Source of the DNA: Hirudo medicinalis
Lineage: Eukaryota > Annelida > Clitellata > Hirudinida > Hirudinidae
Direction of reading: 5' to 3'
DNA: 64,000 nucleotides
Assembly: GCA_011800805.1 (NCBI GenBank)
Contig: MPNW01000117.1
Span: forward strand, 15,001-79,000
A model generated the notes under the pieces. It was given only the letters and a program-made list of their open reading frames with translations, made no database searches and had not been told where the DNA came from. Positions within the stretch are counted from its first letter, which is position 1. Every line of letters starts with the position of its first letter. Of this stretch, positions 51,001 through 62,300 are shown in pieces. Made by a program: the position numbers and the translations under genes.

Positions 51001-51679
51001 GTGACCAAAAAACAATTGAGACACTTTCCTGGGCGTATATTTTTATCAATAAATTTATTTAATATCAATTTGCAATTAGGAATCGTTCACCACCGTTCAT
51101 TCGAGGATGTGTGCCATTGTAACCCAGTGCGTACCTCAGCCCACTTTGGTGATGTTACAGGACAGTCAGTCACGTACGATAGCTTAACTCACGTGCATGC
51201 CCGTGATTATCATCATCATCATCATCATGACAATCAACAATGTCATCATCACCGCCATCATCATCACCATTACTCAACGCTTGCGAAAGACCCATTTGAA
51301 TTTTAATCAAATGAGTCCTTCAATCCAACATGGCGTCCTTCAATGTTGATCATCCTTTCCGTGCGAATTAAGAGATTTCTTTCATTTCACACTCCCAAAA
51401 CGCACGCATCCGCAATAGTGCAAAAGCAACAAACAAGCAATCATCTAACTCTAGATGGCTAGCCCACCTCCCTGGCTCTCCAAGGTTAGAGTGCTGTCTG
51501 TAATCCGGACCAGGTTCAGTTAGCTGTGCACTGAGGGATACGAGCTCGACACGTTCAACTTAGCCGGCCTTTCAACCAATCCACTCTCTCTTCTTCTACT
51601 TTACTCTCTCCCAGGCCTGCTTATAAATAGGAAACTCATCCGCATAGAGGGCAGTTGTGCTTAAAGTTTAAACTCCGAA
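45065..51679. other. Long gene-poor stretch (6.6 kb)
   Basis: I found no exon chain, RNA gene or transposon protein on either strand. Frames are under 120 codons and low in complexity; one is His-rich because of a (CAT)n array at 51205-51275. Short ATC arrays occur at 50250-50285 and 50835-50870. The last 60 bp hold the core promoter of the following gene. In a window where most gaps are under 900 bp this size is notable. Confidence 0.55.
51622..51629 (+). promoter_or_regulatory. TATA box of the Cj0069-family gene
   Basis: TATAAATA at 51622-51629, 51 bp before the ATG at 51680. A start of transcription about 30 bp downstream would leave a 5' UTR of roughly 25-30 bases. It is the clearest TATA box next to a gene in the window. 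Confidence 0.6.
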
Positions 51680-52891
51680 ATGGCCAAATTCGAACAAGTT
51701 CTCGTCTTGGAAGTGGCCTCGGCTAAGGACAAGAATGCCGAGACCGAAGGTGGAAAGTATAGGCGCGATTCGCCGTGGTTGGTAGAAGCTTTCCTCAAGA
51801 AGGGAATGAAATCGGAAATCATCTTCATCACCAATGCCGACACCGCCGATGCCCTAGTCGCCAAGTACCCCAACACGGCCTTCCTGGGACGCGTGAATCC
51901 CATGGATTACGAGGGGATCAGCATGGACGACTACCTCAGGCTCCTCCGTGGTCTCAAGAATGCCGGAGTCCTCCTAGGACCAGAGGCCGACCATATGGAC
52001 AGACTCGGTAGCAAGATGATTCTCTACGAACTCAAAGACACGTCGATGGGAGTCGAGGGGGTACTCCTGCATGGCTTCGAAGCGATGTCGAAAAACGACG
52101 GAGAAATTGACAAGATCATCCCAGTAGGCGGTCCGGCTCGAGTCTTGAAGATGCTCAGAGGATCGACCGGTCTTGGAGTCTGGAAGCTTGAAAACATCGG
52201 CGATGGAAAGGTTCTGCTAACAGACGCTTACACTCAGACATCCGAAGAAGTAGAGAGGAAGCAGGTGAGTGTTCTTTGACCTTAATAACCCTGCTGATAA
52301 GTATGTTGATCAGTAAGGCGGATTGCAAGTAATGTTTAATGGCGTGATGTCTGATCGTTTGTATTCAATGTACTTTACGACTCATATTTTTTGGCGTTTA
52401 TGCTCTCCTAGGTTATTCCAAAGTTCCTTTCTCTGTGCCAAGAGGACGCCATAAGCATGCCCTTCTTGCCACTCATCAAGGACGGTGAGTTCCGCTTCCT
52501 GATGTCTCGCCATGCCCTCCTCGAGATCGTCCACAAGAAGCCGGTCGATGCCTCGGCTTTCACGGCCACACTCCGCTCCGGTGCCGTCTATACGACCTAT
52601 GATCCTGCCGTGCACACCAAGATGGCCGAGGCCGTCGTCCAGTGGTCCAAGGACATTAAGGAGATTCTCAAGATCGAGGACGTGCCTTACTGGTGGTCTG
52701 TTGACTGTATCGAGGAGGAAGTCGAAGGCGAACTGAAACCCACCGACATTCCGAGCAGCACACCCGGAAGGAGGCTCGTGCTGTCCGAGATCAATTGCAG
52801 TTGCCTCGGTCTCGTTGCCGACACGTCTGCCGAGGCCAAGGCCAAGGGGATGAAGTTTGCCAGCATGATCGCTGATATAGTCCTCGCTTAG
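51680..52891 (+). CDS. Cj0069-family protein (ATP-grasp-like enzyme of bacterial type)
   Basis: Two exons, 51680-52264 and 52412-52891, with a clean GT-AG intron (CAG|gtgagt...ctctcctag); 354 residues. It reads MAKFEQVLVLEVASAKDKN, LVEAFLKKGMKSEIIF, LGRVNPMDYEGISMDDYLRL, RVLKMLRGSTGLGVWKLE, MPFLPLIKDGEFRFLMSR, IVHKKPVDASAFTATLRSGA and LVLSEINCSCLGLVADTSAE. These phrases agree in order with bacterial Cj0069-family proteins as I remember them (VLKQNRGSTGSGIW; HKKP..GDAFSATLFSG; GEINCSC.G). The RGSTG.G.W and E-I-N-C-S-C parts look like the nucleotide/metal site of an ATP-grasp fold, so it probably makes an amide or peptide-type bond; substrate unknown. There is no signal peptide or membrane segment. 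It is G/C-richer than its surroundings. AATAAA at 53083-53088. Confidence 0.8.
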
Positions 52892-55800
52892 AGACTCAGT
52901 TTTGACTTTGTTGATTTATTTCTCAACATCATTCACTTTTCAATTTAAAGATATCATTGGCGAGGTAGTTACGATTAAGGATGCCTTATTTTATCCAATA
53001 GGAACTGATGTGGATGTCATATTGTCATCGCCGACGTGAAGACATCATTAGCTTGTAAAATTTTAAAAATATCCTTTCGGTGAATAAAGTTTTAATTCAG
53101 GCAAAGTTATCGTTCGCACTATTTTTTTGGAGGCGTCTCCGACGCGCCCACAAAAGATGGCAGACGCCAGCGAATGGCAAACGAGAAAAGGAGATTTAGG
53201 TCGGGTCAAAGTTCGGCAGATATTATTAGAACTCACGACGGCTAGAAATAGTTTGAAACATAACAAGTGCGCAGATAAATAAAGTGCCAGACTTTTTGTT
53301 CCGGCGGACGACAATTCGATTACTCCGCGACTATGTGTGCTCAATTATGCGCGTTTGAAAGTGAAACTTGTGGAATTGTTATTGATGAGCCGGTGCGTCG
53401 GCTGAAATTGGTGATCAGTCGAGGGTAAAATGACATTTTCAAAACTTTCCAGACGTCCGGGGACCTCGTGTTTGTCTGTTGACATATTTTCAAGCTATTC
53501 GAAGCCATTTGCTTCCTCAGTCGGGCGCCTTCGTAATTTTTTTGGAGGCGAATCACTGAGTGTCGCTTGAGAGAGTTCAACAACAGCCATCACCATAACC
53601 GTTCCGAGCACCATGATCACCGTGACATCATCATCATCATCATCATTATTATTGTCGTCATCATCATCATCATCATAATCATAATCATCATCGTCTTTCC
53701 TGTCCTGTGATTTGAGCAGTAGTTAACATCTGAGAAGTTATTTCAATCGAAGTATTGAGCGTGGCCCCCAGCAACAACATTTGATTTTTCTTACTGTTTT
53801 TGCTTCGGCTAGCCGCAGGCGATGATGAATAGTGACTGTGTGTGTGTGCGTGTGTGTGCGTGCACGTGTGAAATGAGGACGTGTGATGTGTTGGAAGTCC
53901 AAGTGAGAAGTGACTCCGTGTGACCTCGGCTTGATCAGGAGCCATCCTCACTCAAGTTGAACTTGTAAAGTTTGTTGTGGCCGACAGTTTCTTTAACTCT
54001 CAACTCTTATCTGAGTTGTTGTTGTTGTTGTTTACGTCAATAACTTTTGTTGATAAATCTTATCTGACTATCTGCTTCAAAATATCCCACATTGTTCTGG
54101 AGTACTTGGAGAAGGGCAAAGTTCACCTGAGCATTTGTTAACGTCAGAGCTTCAATTAATTATTCAGAGAAGAAATTCCAGTTTATTTATTCCTTCATGA
54201 ATATTCATCTCCCTATTCCTCATCTCATTGGTTGGCAAATTATCGAAAGGTCGTCGCGATTGGTCGGTCCGACCAAGTGAATTCATTATCTCTTGTTTTA
54301 AAATTTTAAAAGTCTCTCAACTTGTTGACCTTTTCACCTATTGATTATCAATGATTATCAGTGTTCACTCATTGGATTGACTGAACGTCACTGGAGGAGG
54401 AGAGGAGGTTAAAGGTCAGAGCTGGTTGAGGTTTCGTGTTACTCTGGATTGAATTAACAACACACAAACCAACGGAGTAGCCATGGCAACAATAGGCCTG
54501 CTGTCGTTCCCTGAAATTCGTTCCAAGAAATGATATCCACTTCGTCTTTATTATTCGTAGCAGACGTCAATCCTTCATCATCTCCGTTGTCGTCATCGCC
54601 TTCCTATGAAAATTTCATTTGTACGGCAAAATATTAGTAAAATGATAGGTGATGAGTGGCAATAAAAAATATATAAGTTAATATTTTAAAATATAATAAA
54701 ATAGCCAATTAAAAAATAGTTAATTAATTATCGATTGACTACCTAATCCATAAATCCACAAATCCACGTGAATTTACATGCACGCTGTTTAGAAATTGTT
54801 TGCTTAATTTTTTTTTTTTATTTATTCCCGCACATCCCTGAAAAAAAATCAGAATCTGGACAACATTTGTTCAAATCGATTCGAGAGATTTCGACATGCG
54901 CAACATAGGCTCTCCTTGGTTGAAACCTGCAGCCTGCTTACTCACTTGGTGAACTGATGATGACGATGGTAGCTGGCTATGACGACGATGACGACGACGA
55001 CGACGTCGACGATGATGATGATGATGATGATTATTGTGATGGCCTTTAAAAGTCTAGCAAAAAATTGATTGATGAGGATTGAAATTGATCAAAAACAAAT
55101 CGGCCATGCTGAAAGAGCGGCCATTAAAAAATATGTCACACACACGTGTAGCAGGTTACTCATAATGACTGATGCTCAGGCATGATAATGATGCTGACCA
55201 AACGACCGGTAAACTTGTTGTAACCGGTAACGTCTACAATGTTTCACAAACTGTGATAACGTTTTGTACTTCCTGCTGATGCCAACTCAAGCGTGACGAC
55301 GTCAACAATAATTAAAATACTTAAATGTTCTACAAAAATCTTTATAAGACAATAATGTTTAACATAATTCTGAACGTCCACCTGGGTGCAAATCGAGTGC
55401 ATAAATTTCTTGTTGGCACAGTTGCCAACAATATCAACATGTTCTTTAAATGTGATCATTTCATTTATAAACAGTCATTCCAGTAAGTGTTAATAATATA
55501 ACACTAGCCCTGACCCAAACCATTACCCTAATCATAATCCTTAACATTAACCCTAATCATAACCCTAATCATAATCCTTAACATTAACCCTAATCATAAT
55601 CCTTAACATTAACCCTAATCTAAATCCTAACCCTAATCCTAACTGTCCATGTTTGTAACAGGTGTTAATGACTTATTTGTCAACATTTGACAAACTTATT
55701 TGACTGATTTGATGATTTATTAAAATTTATTAACAAGATGATCTTCAAGCAGACTTGAACGTTCTTCGGTCTGAAATCATGTTTGCTGTTATTATTAGTC

Positions 55801-58093
55801 TGAAAAGCATCGGACGATTTGTCGCACGATGCGAGTTCTGGAGGTGAAGGTCGTACAGATTGAAGGGTGGGAGACCTGAGCCCTTCGTGATGAGTTGTCG
55901 AGCAAGTGGGAGTTGATTGGCTGGTTTGTAATAACGATGATTATGATTAAATGAAATAAATTAATTCATTATTGTTGTTGTTGTTGTTGCTATGGTTATG
56001 ATACAAGCCAGCCGGTTATTCACAGTGAGGATTTTTGAGTTTTGATGATGCAAGTTCAACTATAAGATGAAGAACTCTAGGATGAGGAGAGATGTTGAAG
56101 TAAGAGAGAGCATGGTGAGATGATGATGATGATGACGACGACGACGATGATGATGACAGTTGAACTGCTGTAGTTTTACGTCTGCGTTTGAACTTGAACT
56201 ACCACTCAAAATTGAACCTTTTCAGAAAACTCGTACCAGCAACCTTTGACTCCATTAGTCGGTAGTTCAAGTGAATATTTCTGCACACAATCCATCCATC
56301 CATCCACCCATCCGTCCTTGGAGTTAAAATATGTAAATAACTGTTCAGTTTTTATTAAAACATGACATGTCGTGCAATTATATTTGAAAAATTTCGCTGC
56401 AATTTTTGAACAAATCGTGCTTAAAATTCTCGACTTAAGAGTACAAATCCTCCTCCTTCTTGGCGCATTTGTTACGCTAGGATTGCAAAGCGTGCTTCCA
56501 CATGTCGTCCGTGACTCGTGCGGATTTCAATCAGGAAAATGAACGGACGTTTTACGATTTTTAAAACTTATTCAATCAAAAAACAAAAAATAAAAAGATA
56601 AAGAACACACAGAGAAATGAGAGAAGAAGAGTTTTGAACATTTTGAAGATGAACACCTGGTTTTGTTGAACAATTATTCTCCTCGAAGATGGAGATGTCT
56701 TTTGCTTCTGAAATACGTGCTGGTTACGAACACTGCTCAAGCTGCCAGAGCATGTTCAGTCAGTAGAATTAGAGGTCATTATCATTCCACATTCCACGTT
56801 CCCAATTTCGTTCACAATTTGTGAGTTTCCTTCGATCATTCATCCCCAAAGAATCCAAAAGCCTGTTGATAGCAATCGAACATTGTGCTCCATTTCAATG
56901 ATGCGAGGTGGCTGCTCGATCACAATTTGCTGTCCGTTGATTCTAAATCTCTCGTTTCTCCATTTTTTTTCCTGAAAGATTTCCTCTAAATTGAGATCGA
57001 ACACCAACTTGAAGCAAATTAAAATCAGATTAATTCAAAATGTTTTGATTCTTCCGGTAATAAAGAGGATGGGACTCTGAAAGTGTTTTGTTTGAAATAC
57101 TATTATCTGAGTTAATAAATCAGAATGCTCATTTTGAGTGCATTCGCGTTATCAATTGTTTGTAGTGTTTGAGCTGGAGACCATTCACAGCTAATATAAA
57201 GACTCGCTTGCTAAAAATTTACTATAGTGCGCCTCACAGCTCATTTTTTGTTCATTTCAAATATTATAAAAAAAAATTTATTCTCATCGAAATCTTCAAA
57301 GGATCTGCTTTGGTCTGATTAATTTTTTTTATAAGACTTTTCATCAAAGTCCTTCATATTTTATTTCTAAGTTTTTTTGCTTTTTAAAGAATTTGTAGAA
57401 TTTTCCCATTAAGTAAGCATGTGTTGATAGGACCCGACTAGATTTTCGAGAGTGGTTACAAGCAAAGAATTGCGTGCTTTTTATATTCATCTTCATAGAA
57501 ATTAAATTGCAATCCAAGTTATAACTAATTTGCTGTCATGATTTTTTATGAATGGCTTTGCCATTACATCTTTATTTGATTAAAGTCTGTTGCATAACTA
57601 AGATGATTTGGATTTCCATAACATCTCATCATTTAAATTTAATAAATCCCTTTATGTCGCCAAAGTAAAATTTTCAAATTATGAATATTTATTTTGCAAA
57701 AAAATTAAATAAACGTTTTGTTAAATTACTGATTCGTTTTGATACAAAATCAAAACTAGCTTTTTAAATTTAGTTTCACTTTTAAATAATATTATTGAAG
57801 GGGCGTTGATAAACAAGAATCAAAAGTCTGCTCCGAAATGAGCTGAGGTCCCAACAGGCCACCAGGACATGTTACATAAACCTTCCAGACATTTCTTACA
57901 CTAATATTTCAGAAAATTGGGTAAATTTAACGTGTCGCTTCTAAGTTTCAATGTCATATGACGAGCGCATCGCCGAAACAATACACATTCCTAAATTGTT
58001 TCGAAGACGTACTTTAAGGATGTCAATAGTTTATTGAGTTGAAAGATTTATGTCTCTTGCAGATGAATCGTAATCTATTTGATAATTAGTCGA
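52892..58093. other. Long gene-poor stretch (5.2 kb)
   Basis: Starts with the 3' UTR of the preceding gene. It contains CAT/GAT arrays (53625-53695, 54955-55032, 56118-56157), a GT/CA-rich run (53836-53870) and the telomere-like block at 55500-55645. I see no exon chain on either strand. Confidence 0.5.
55500..55645. repeat. Degenerate CCCTAA-type (telomere-like) tandem block
   Basis: Repeats of ccctaatcataaccctaatc and taatccttaacattaaccct over about 145 bp. The hexamer CCCTAA/CCTAAC recurs, but with 10-23 bp higher-order spacing, so it is a minisatellite derived from or resembling telomere repeats rather than a clean telomere tract. Confidence 0.7.
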
Positions 58094-59259
58094 ATGGAAT
58101 CCAGTGAAAAGTTGCCTCAGCTGTTTTTCAACGGAGATGCAACGTTTTCCATGCCATGTCCTCTGACGGACTTGAGGAGACTCGCGCCGAAATGGTCTCT
58201 GGCAGGAGATGCTCAAGTAAATATTTATTTTCATTGTTTTATGTTATTTTTTGAGGTGACTAATAGTCACTCATCTTGCTCGAAAGAATTTCTTTGGAGT
58301 TACTTCATTAAAGCAGAAACATTGTCGTACATTAGAAATTTACTTTCTGTCTTTGCTTGTCAACCTTTTTGGAATCTTTAAGCCCATATTTTATGACAAA
58401 AGGAACAAATATTGTTGGAAAAATAAATGAAATTGCAATGAATATAGAATAAAAGCAAGCATATTCTCTCTTGGCAGCTCCTTGGTTTCATGCAAAACTT
58501 TTCCAACAAACTCATCGCTCAAACCAAAGACATTCAGAGGCAGTTGAATAGCTTGACGTACAACACGAAGGTGTGTTTGATAATGTCGATTGAAATTTGA
58601 GAATGAAATCGTTAGTTGAATTTGTTTCTTAAATAAAAAAATAAAAAAATTTGTATCGGTTTTGAAATATTAATTGAATATATTAAGTAATTAAATCTTA
58701 AAACAATATTTTTACCTGCAGATGATGGACGTCAAGTTGAACAACGTCTTCAACGACTTCAACATGTTGGCCAACACTCAATTCGTTGAAAATGTTCGTC
58801 TTAATATTTGTTTCGTGCTTGTTGAAATGTTGAAACGTTTTTAAAACTGTCGTTATTGAAAACCTTTTCTGAGAATGTAATTAATTTTAAATTAATCATT
58901 ATGTAATCAATGTAATCAATTTTAATGAATGTAATTATTTATTATTATTATTACAAGTTAATTGTAAAATAATAGGAATCAGGGATTTTAATTGTTGCGT
59001 GTTGATCTTCAGAGGGTTTACGACGAAGATCCCTGCATTCTTCAGCAAGCAGTTGAAGACAAGCCAAAGAAGGTACGACGAACGACAACAACAATAACTT
59101 AATGCGATAAATATTGGATAACTTATGTCATCAAATATCACGAACGACGATGAATGCAATAACTCGTTAGCAATTCTTTAGTTTGTATTTAGTTGACTAA
59201 TATTTATAATAAAAATAATAATAATAATAATAATAATAATGATGATGATGATGATGATG

Positions 59260-59305
<46 letters not shown>

Positions 59306-62300
59306 GTGACGTTGTTTCAGTCGGAGATGAGCGAGATGGAAAGAGATGCGGAGATGATGAGGATGATGAACGAAGCTGTTCAACTCTGCAAGAAGGCTCT
59401 TGACGGTCCATCCAATCCTGTGAGGAAGGTGGTAATGATGATGATAGGTGGTGGTAATGATGATGATAGATGATGATGATGATGATGATGATGATAGGTG
59501 GTGATGATGATGATAGATGATGATGATAGGTGTTGGCATCAATAGGCTATTGTTCCATCCACATATGGAACTCAAGTTGAAATAATTTGTTCTTGATTGT
59601 TGCAAAGTCGCATGTTTACGTTGCTGTTTTCAAGTCACGACAACCAACAATGTCGGTGTTTCGTTAAGACGATCATCGAATTGTTCAACGACAATTAATT
59701 TTAATTGCAAATCCAAGGACCGATACGCTGCGAGGACACTTCCGACACTTTTAAATTGTCGACAGAAGTCTCCGGTCGGAGATCGAATCAGGACTAAGAG
59801 TGGTTTGTGAAATTTGCTTATTATTATTGTCATTGTTGTTATTATTGTTATTAGGGTCATTAAAGGGCCAGTAGCATGGCCTTTAATTGAAGATGATCAT
59901 TAATATTAATTTATGCTAATGTCTCTCCAGCCAATCTGGTTGAACAGTCCTCAAACAATCCTCCCGTCTCTCAGGAAGCGGACAAACTCTCTCAGACGTC
60001 AGACGCCAGCGAGGCCAGAGGGCCTCCGAGCTCCCTTGAATCAAGTCTAAAGGTGATCATCATCATCGTCATCGTCATGATCATTATCATCACCGTCATT
60101 GCTATTGTCGTCGTCCGATGATCGTCTCTGTCGTCGCCAAATGTTGTTTCTTGAGAATGAATGTAAAATTCCAGGCTGAATCTCTTCAAGGAAGGAAGGA
60201 GTCTGTGAAAGGTTGTTTTTGACTTCGTTTTAATGATTTATCAGAATATATTAGTTTAATAATCAGAATAATAATAATAATAATGATGATAATAATGATA
60301 ATAATATAATAATAATAATAATAATAACAATGATAATAAATTAATAATAACAATTGCTTATTTATTTGACAAAATAATTGTTCGTATTATGATTTCAAAA
60401 GACTTGTTTGCTGATGACAACGAGGATAGTGATGGCGACCTGTTCTCAAAACCTGTAAAAGTGCCTAAAATCATTCATGTGAGTTGCTTGATTCTCATTC
60501 ATTGTACTCGTTGTATTCATCATCATCATCATCATCAGCATCATCAATAAGATCATCATCATCATCATCGTCATCATCATCATCATCTACATCGTCATCA
60601 TCATCATCATCATCATCATCAATAAGATCATCATCATCAGCAGCATCATCTATAAGATCATCATCATCATCATCTACATCGTCGTCATCATCATCATCAT
60701 AATCATCAACACTTATTATCAATAAAATGTCATCAGTCAGACAAACAACAAACATTTTCAAGGGAAACTTTAATTTTTTTGCAAGGCCAAGAGCAAGGAT
60801 CAACTCATAGGTTCGTTGGATGCCATGTTCAAAAGCCAAACAACGAAGCAAGGTGATTGTATTTTTATTTGTAGTTAGCCGATCGTTCGGGTGCCTCTTG
60901 CGTCCGAACGGGATGGAAGTCACTGTTTGATCCATCTACCATTTATATAGCGCCCTCTTGCAATTGGTCGTCAATTTTTAAACGAATTTTCAATGTCCAC
61001 AACAATTAACCTACCAAATTAGCCCGAAATTAATTGTCGATGAAATCGTTTTCAGAAATTGCATCGTCTTCGTCGTCCCTGGCTTCCGATAGGCTGGCGA
61101 AGGAAAACAAAGGCAGGGTCAAAAGCCTGTTCGACGAATCGGACAGCGGCGAAGACGACGACATTTTTGAACAGATTTCAAACGTCGTCAACAAAAGGCC
61201 AGGTGCAGATCGATCGACTTCGAAAGTCGCCGACGACGACGAGAAGGCCCTGCCGTCGACGAAGAAGGTTTCGACAATTGACGTTAAAAATGTGTACACA
61301 TCTATTTTGGTTGTCTATTATTTCAAAATGTCATCAGATCAAAAATTTATTTCGATCATCTAATCAATGTCTCGAGTCAAATTGACGTTCCTATTTCTGC
61401 ATGCCTGCCTTCTTTTAAATCGACGTTCAGGTTCCCGTCGGTGCCGTCTCGGTGTTCGGCTCGGCACCGGAAGGCCGTCGACCCCCTCTCGTCCGATCGC
61501 AGAGGCCGCATTCGAACGACGACGTGAGTCATCGATGTCATTACACATTGTCGTTGCATTGAAACGATAACGTTGCTGTTGTTGATTTCCAACAATTCGC
61601 AGGAAGGAACGGACAAGTTCACTCAATCATCATCATCATCCTCGCTCGACTCCAAGTCAAAGCAGCGACATCTCGTGACGAAAAAACCTCTCAGTCTGTT
61701 CGATGACGACGAAGACGATGACGGAGACCTGTTCTCCTCGACCGTCAAGAAGCCGATCGTCGAGTCCAGCGGACCGGAACCTCGCGAACGACCGAGCGAG
61801 CAGATTGCTAAGGCCGAAACTCGGGATGAACGTGTTCCCAAGTGAGGATGATAACGATATTATGTTAATGAATAATAATAATAATAATAATATTAATTTC
61901 GTTTGATTGCGAATTCAATTATCTGACTTTGATTGACATCGACCAATGGCGATCCAGAGTTCAAAAACCAGTCCCCGTTAAAAGTTTGTTCGATGACGAT
62001 GACGATGATGACGACAACGACGAGGACATATTTTCAAAACTTGCAAAGCTGAGCAGCAAAGCAGTCAAAGTAAGTGCCTTTGCCTGTGTCTGCATGGTGA
62101 TATTTCCGAGATTTAACAAATGAACCATTGTGAATATTAACTAGCTCGTCATGAATATTAACTGGCTTTTCATTAATATTAACGAGCTCGTCTTGAATAT
62201 TAAAATTCCTCATATAAAAGGATCCGAGGACGAAAGATGTTGAGGTGATGTCTCCAACTGCTGCTGTGTCGACTGCCAATCCCGTTGGACCTCCGAAGAA

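Noticed and set aside
50947..51306. 119-codon frame with a His-rich end
   Set aside because: His comes from a (CAT)n array; the rest has no features and no splice support.
60484..60935. Poly-Ser (plus) and poly-Asp (minus) proteins
   Set aside because: Translations of the (ATC)n microsatellite in a WASHC2 intron.
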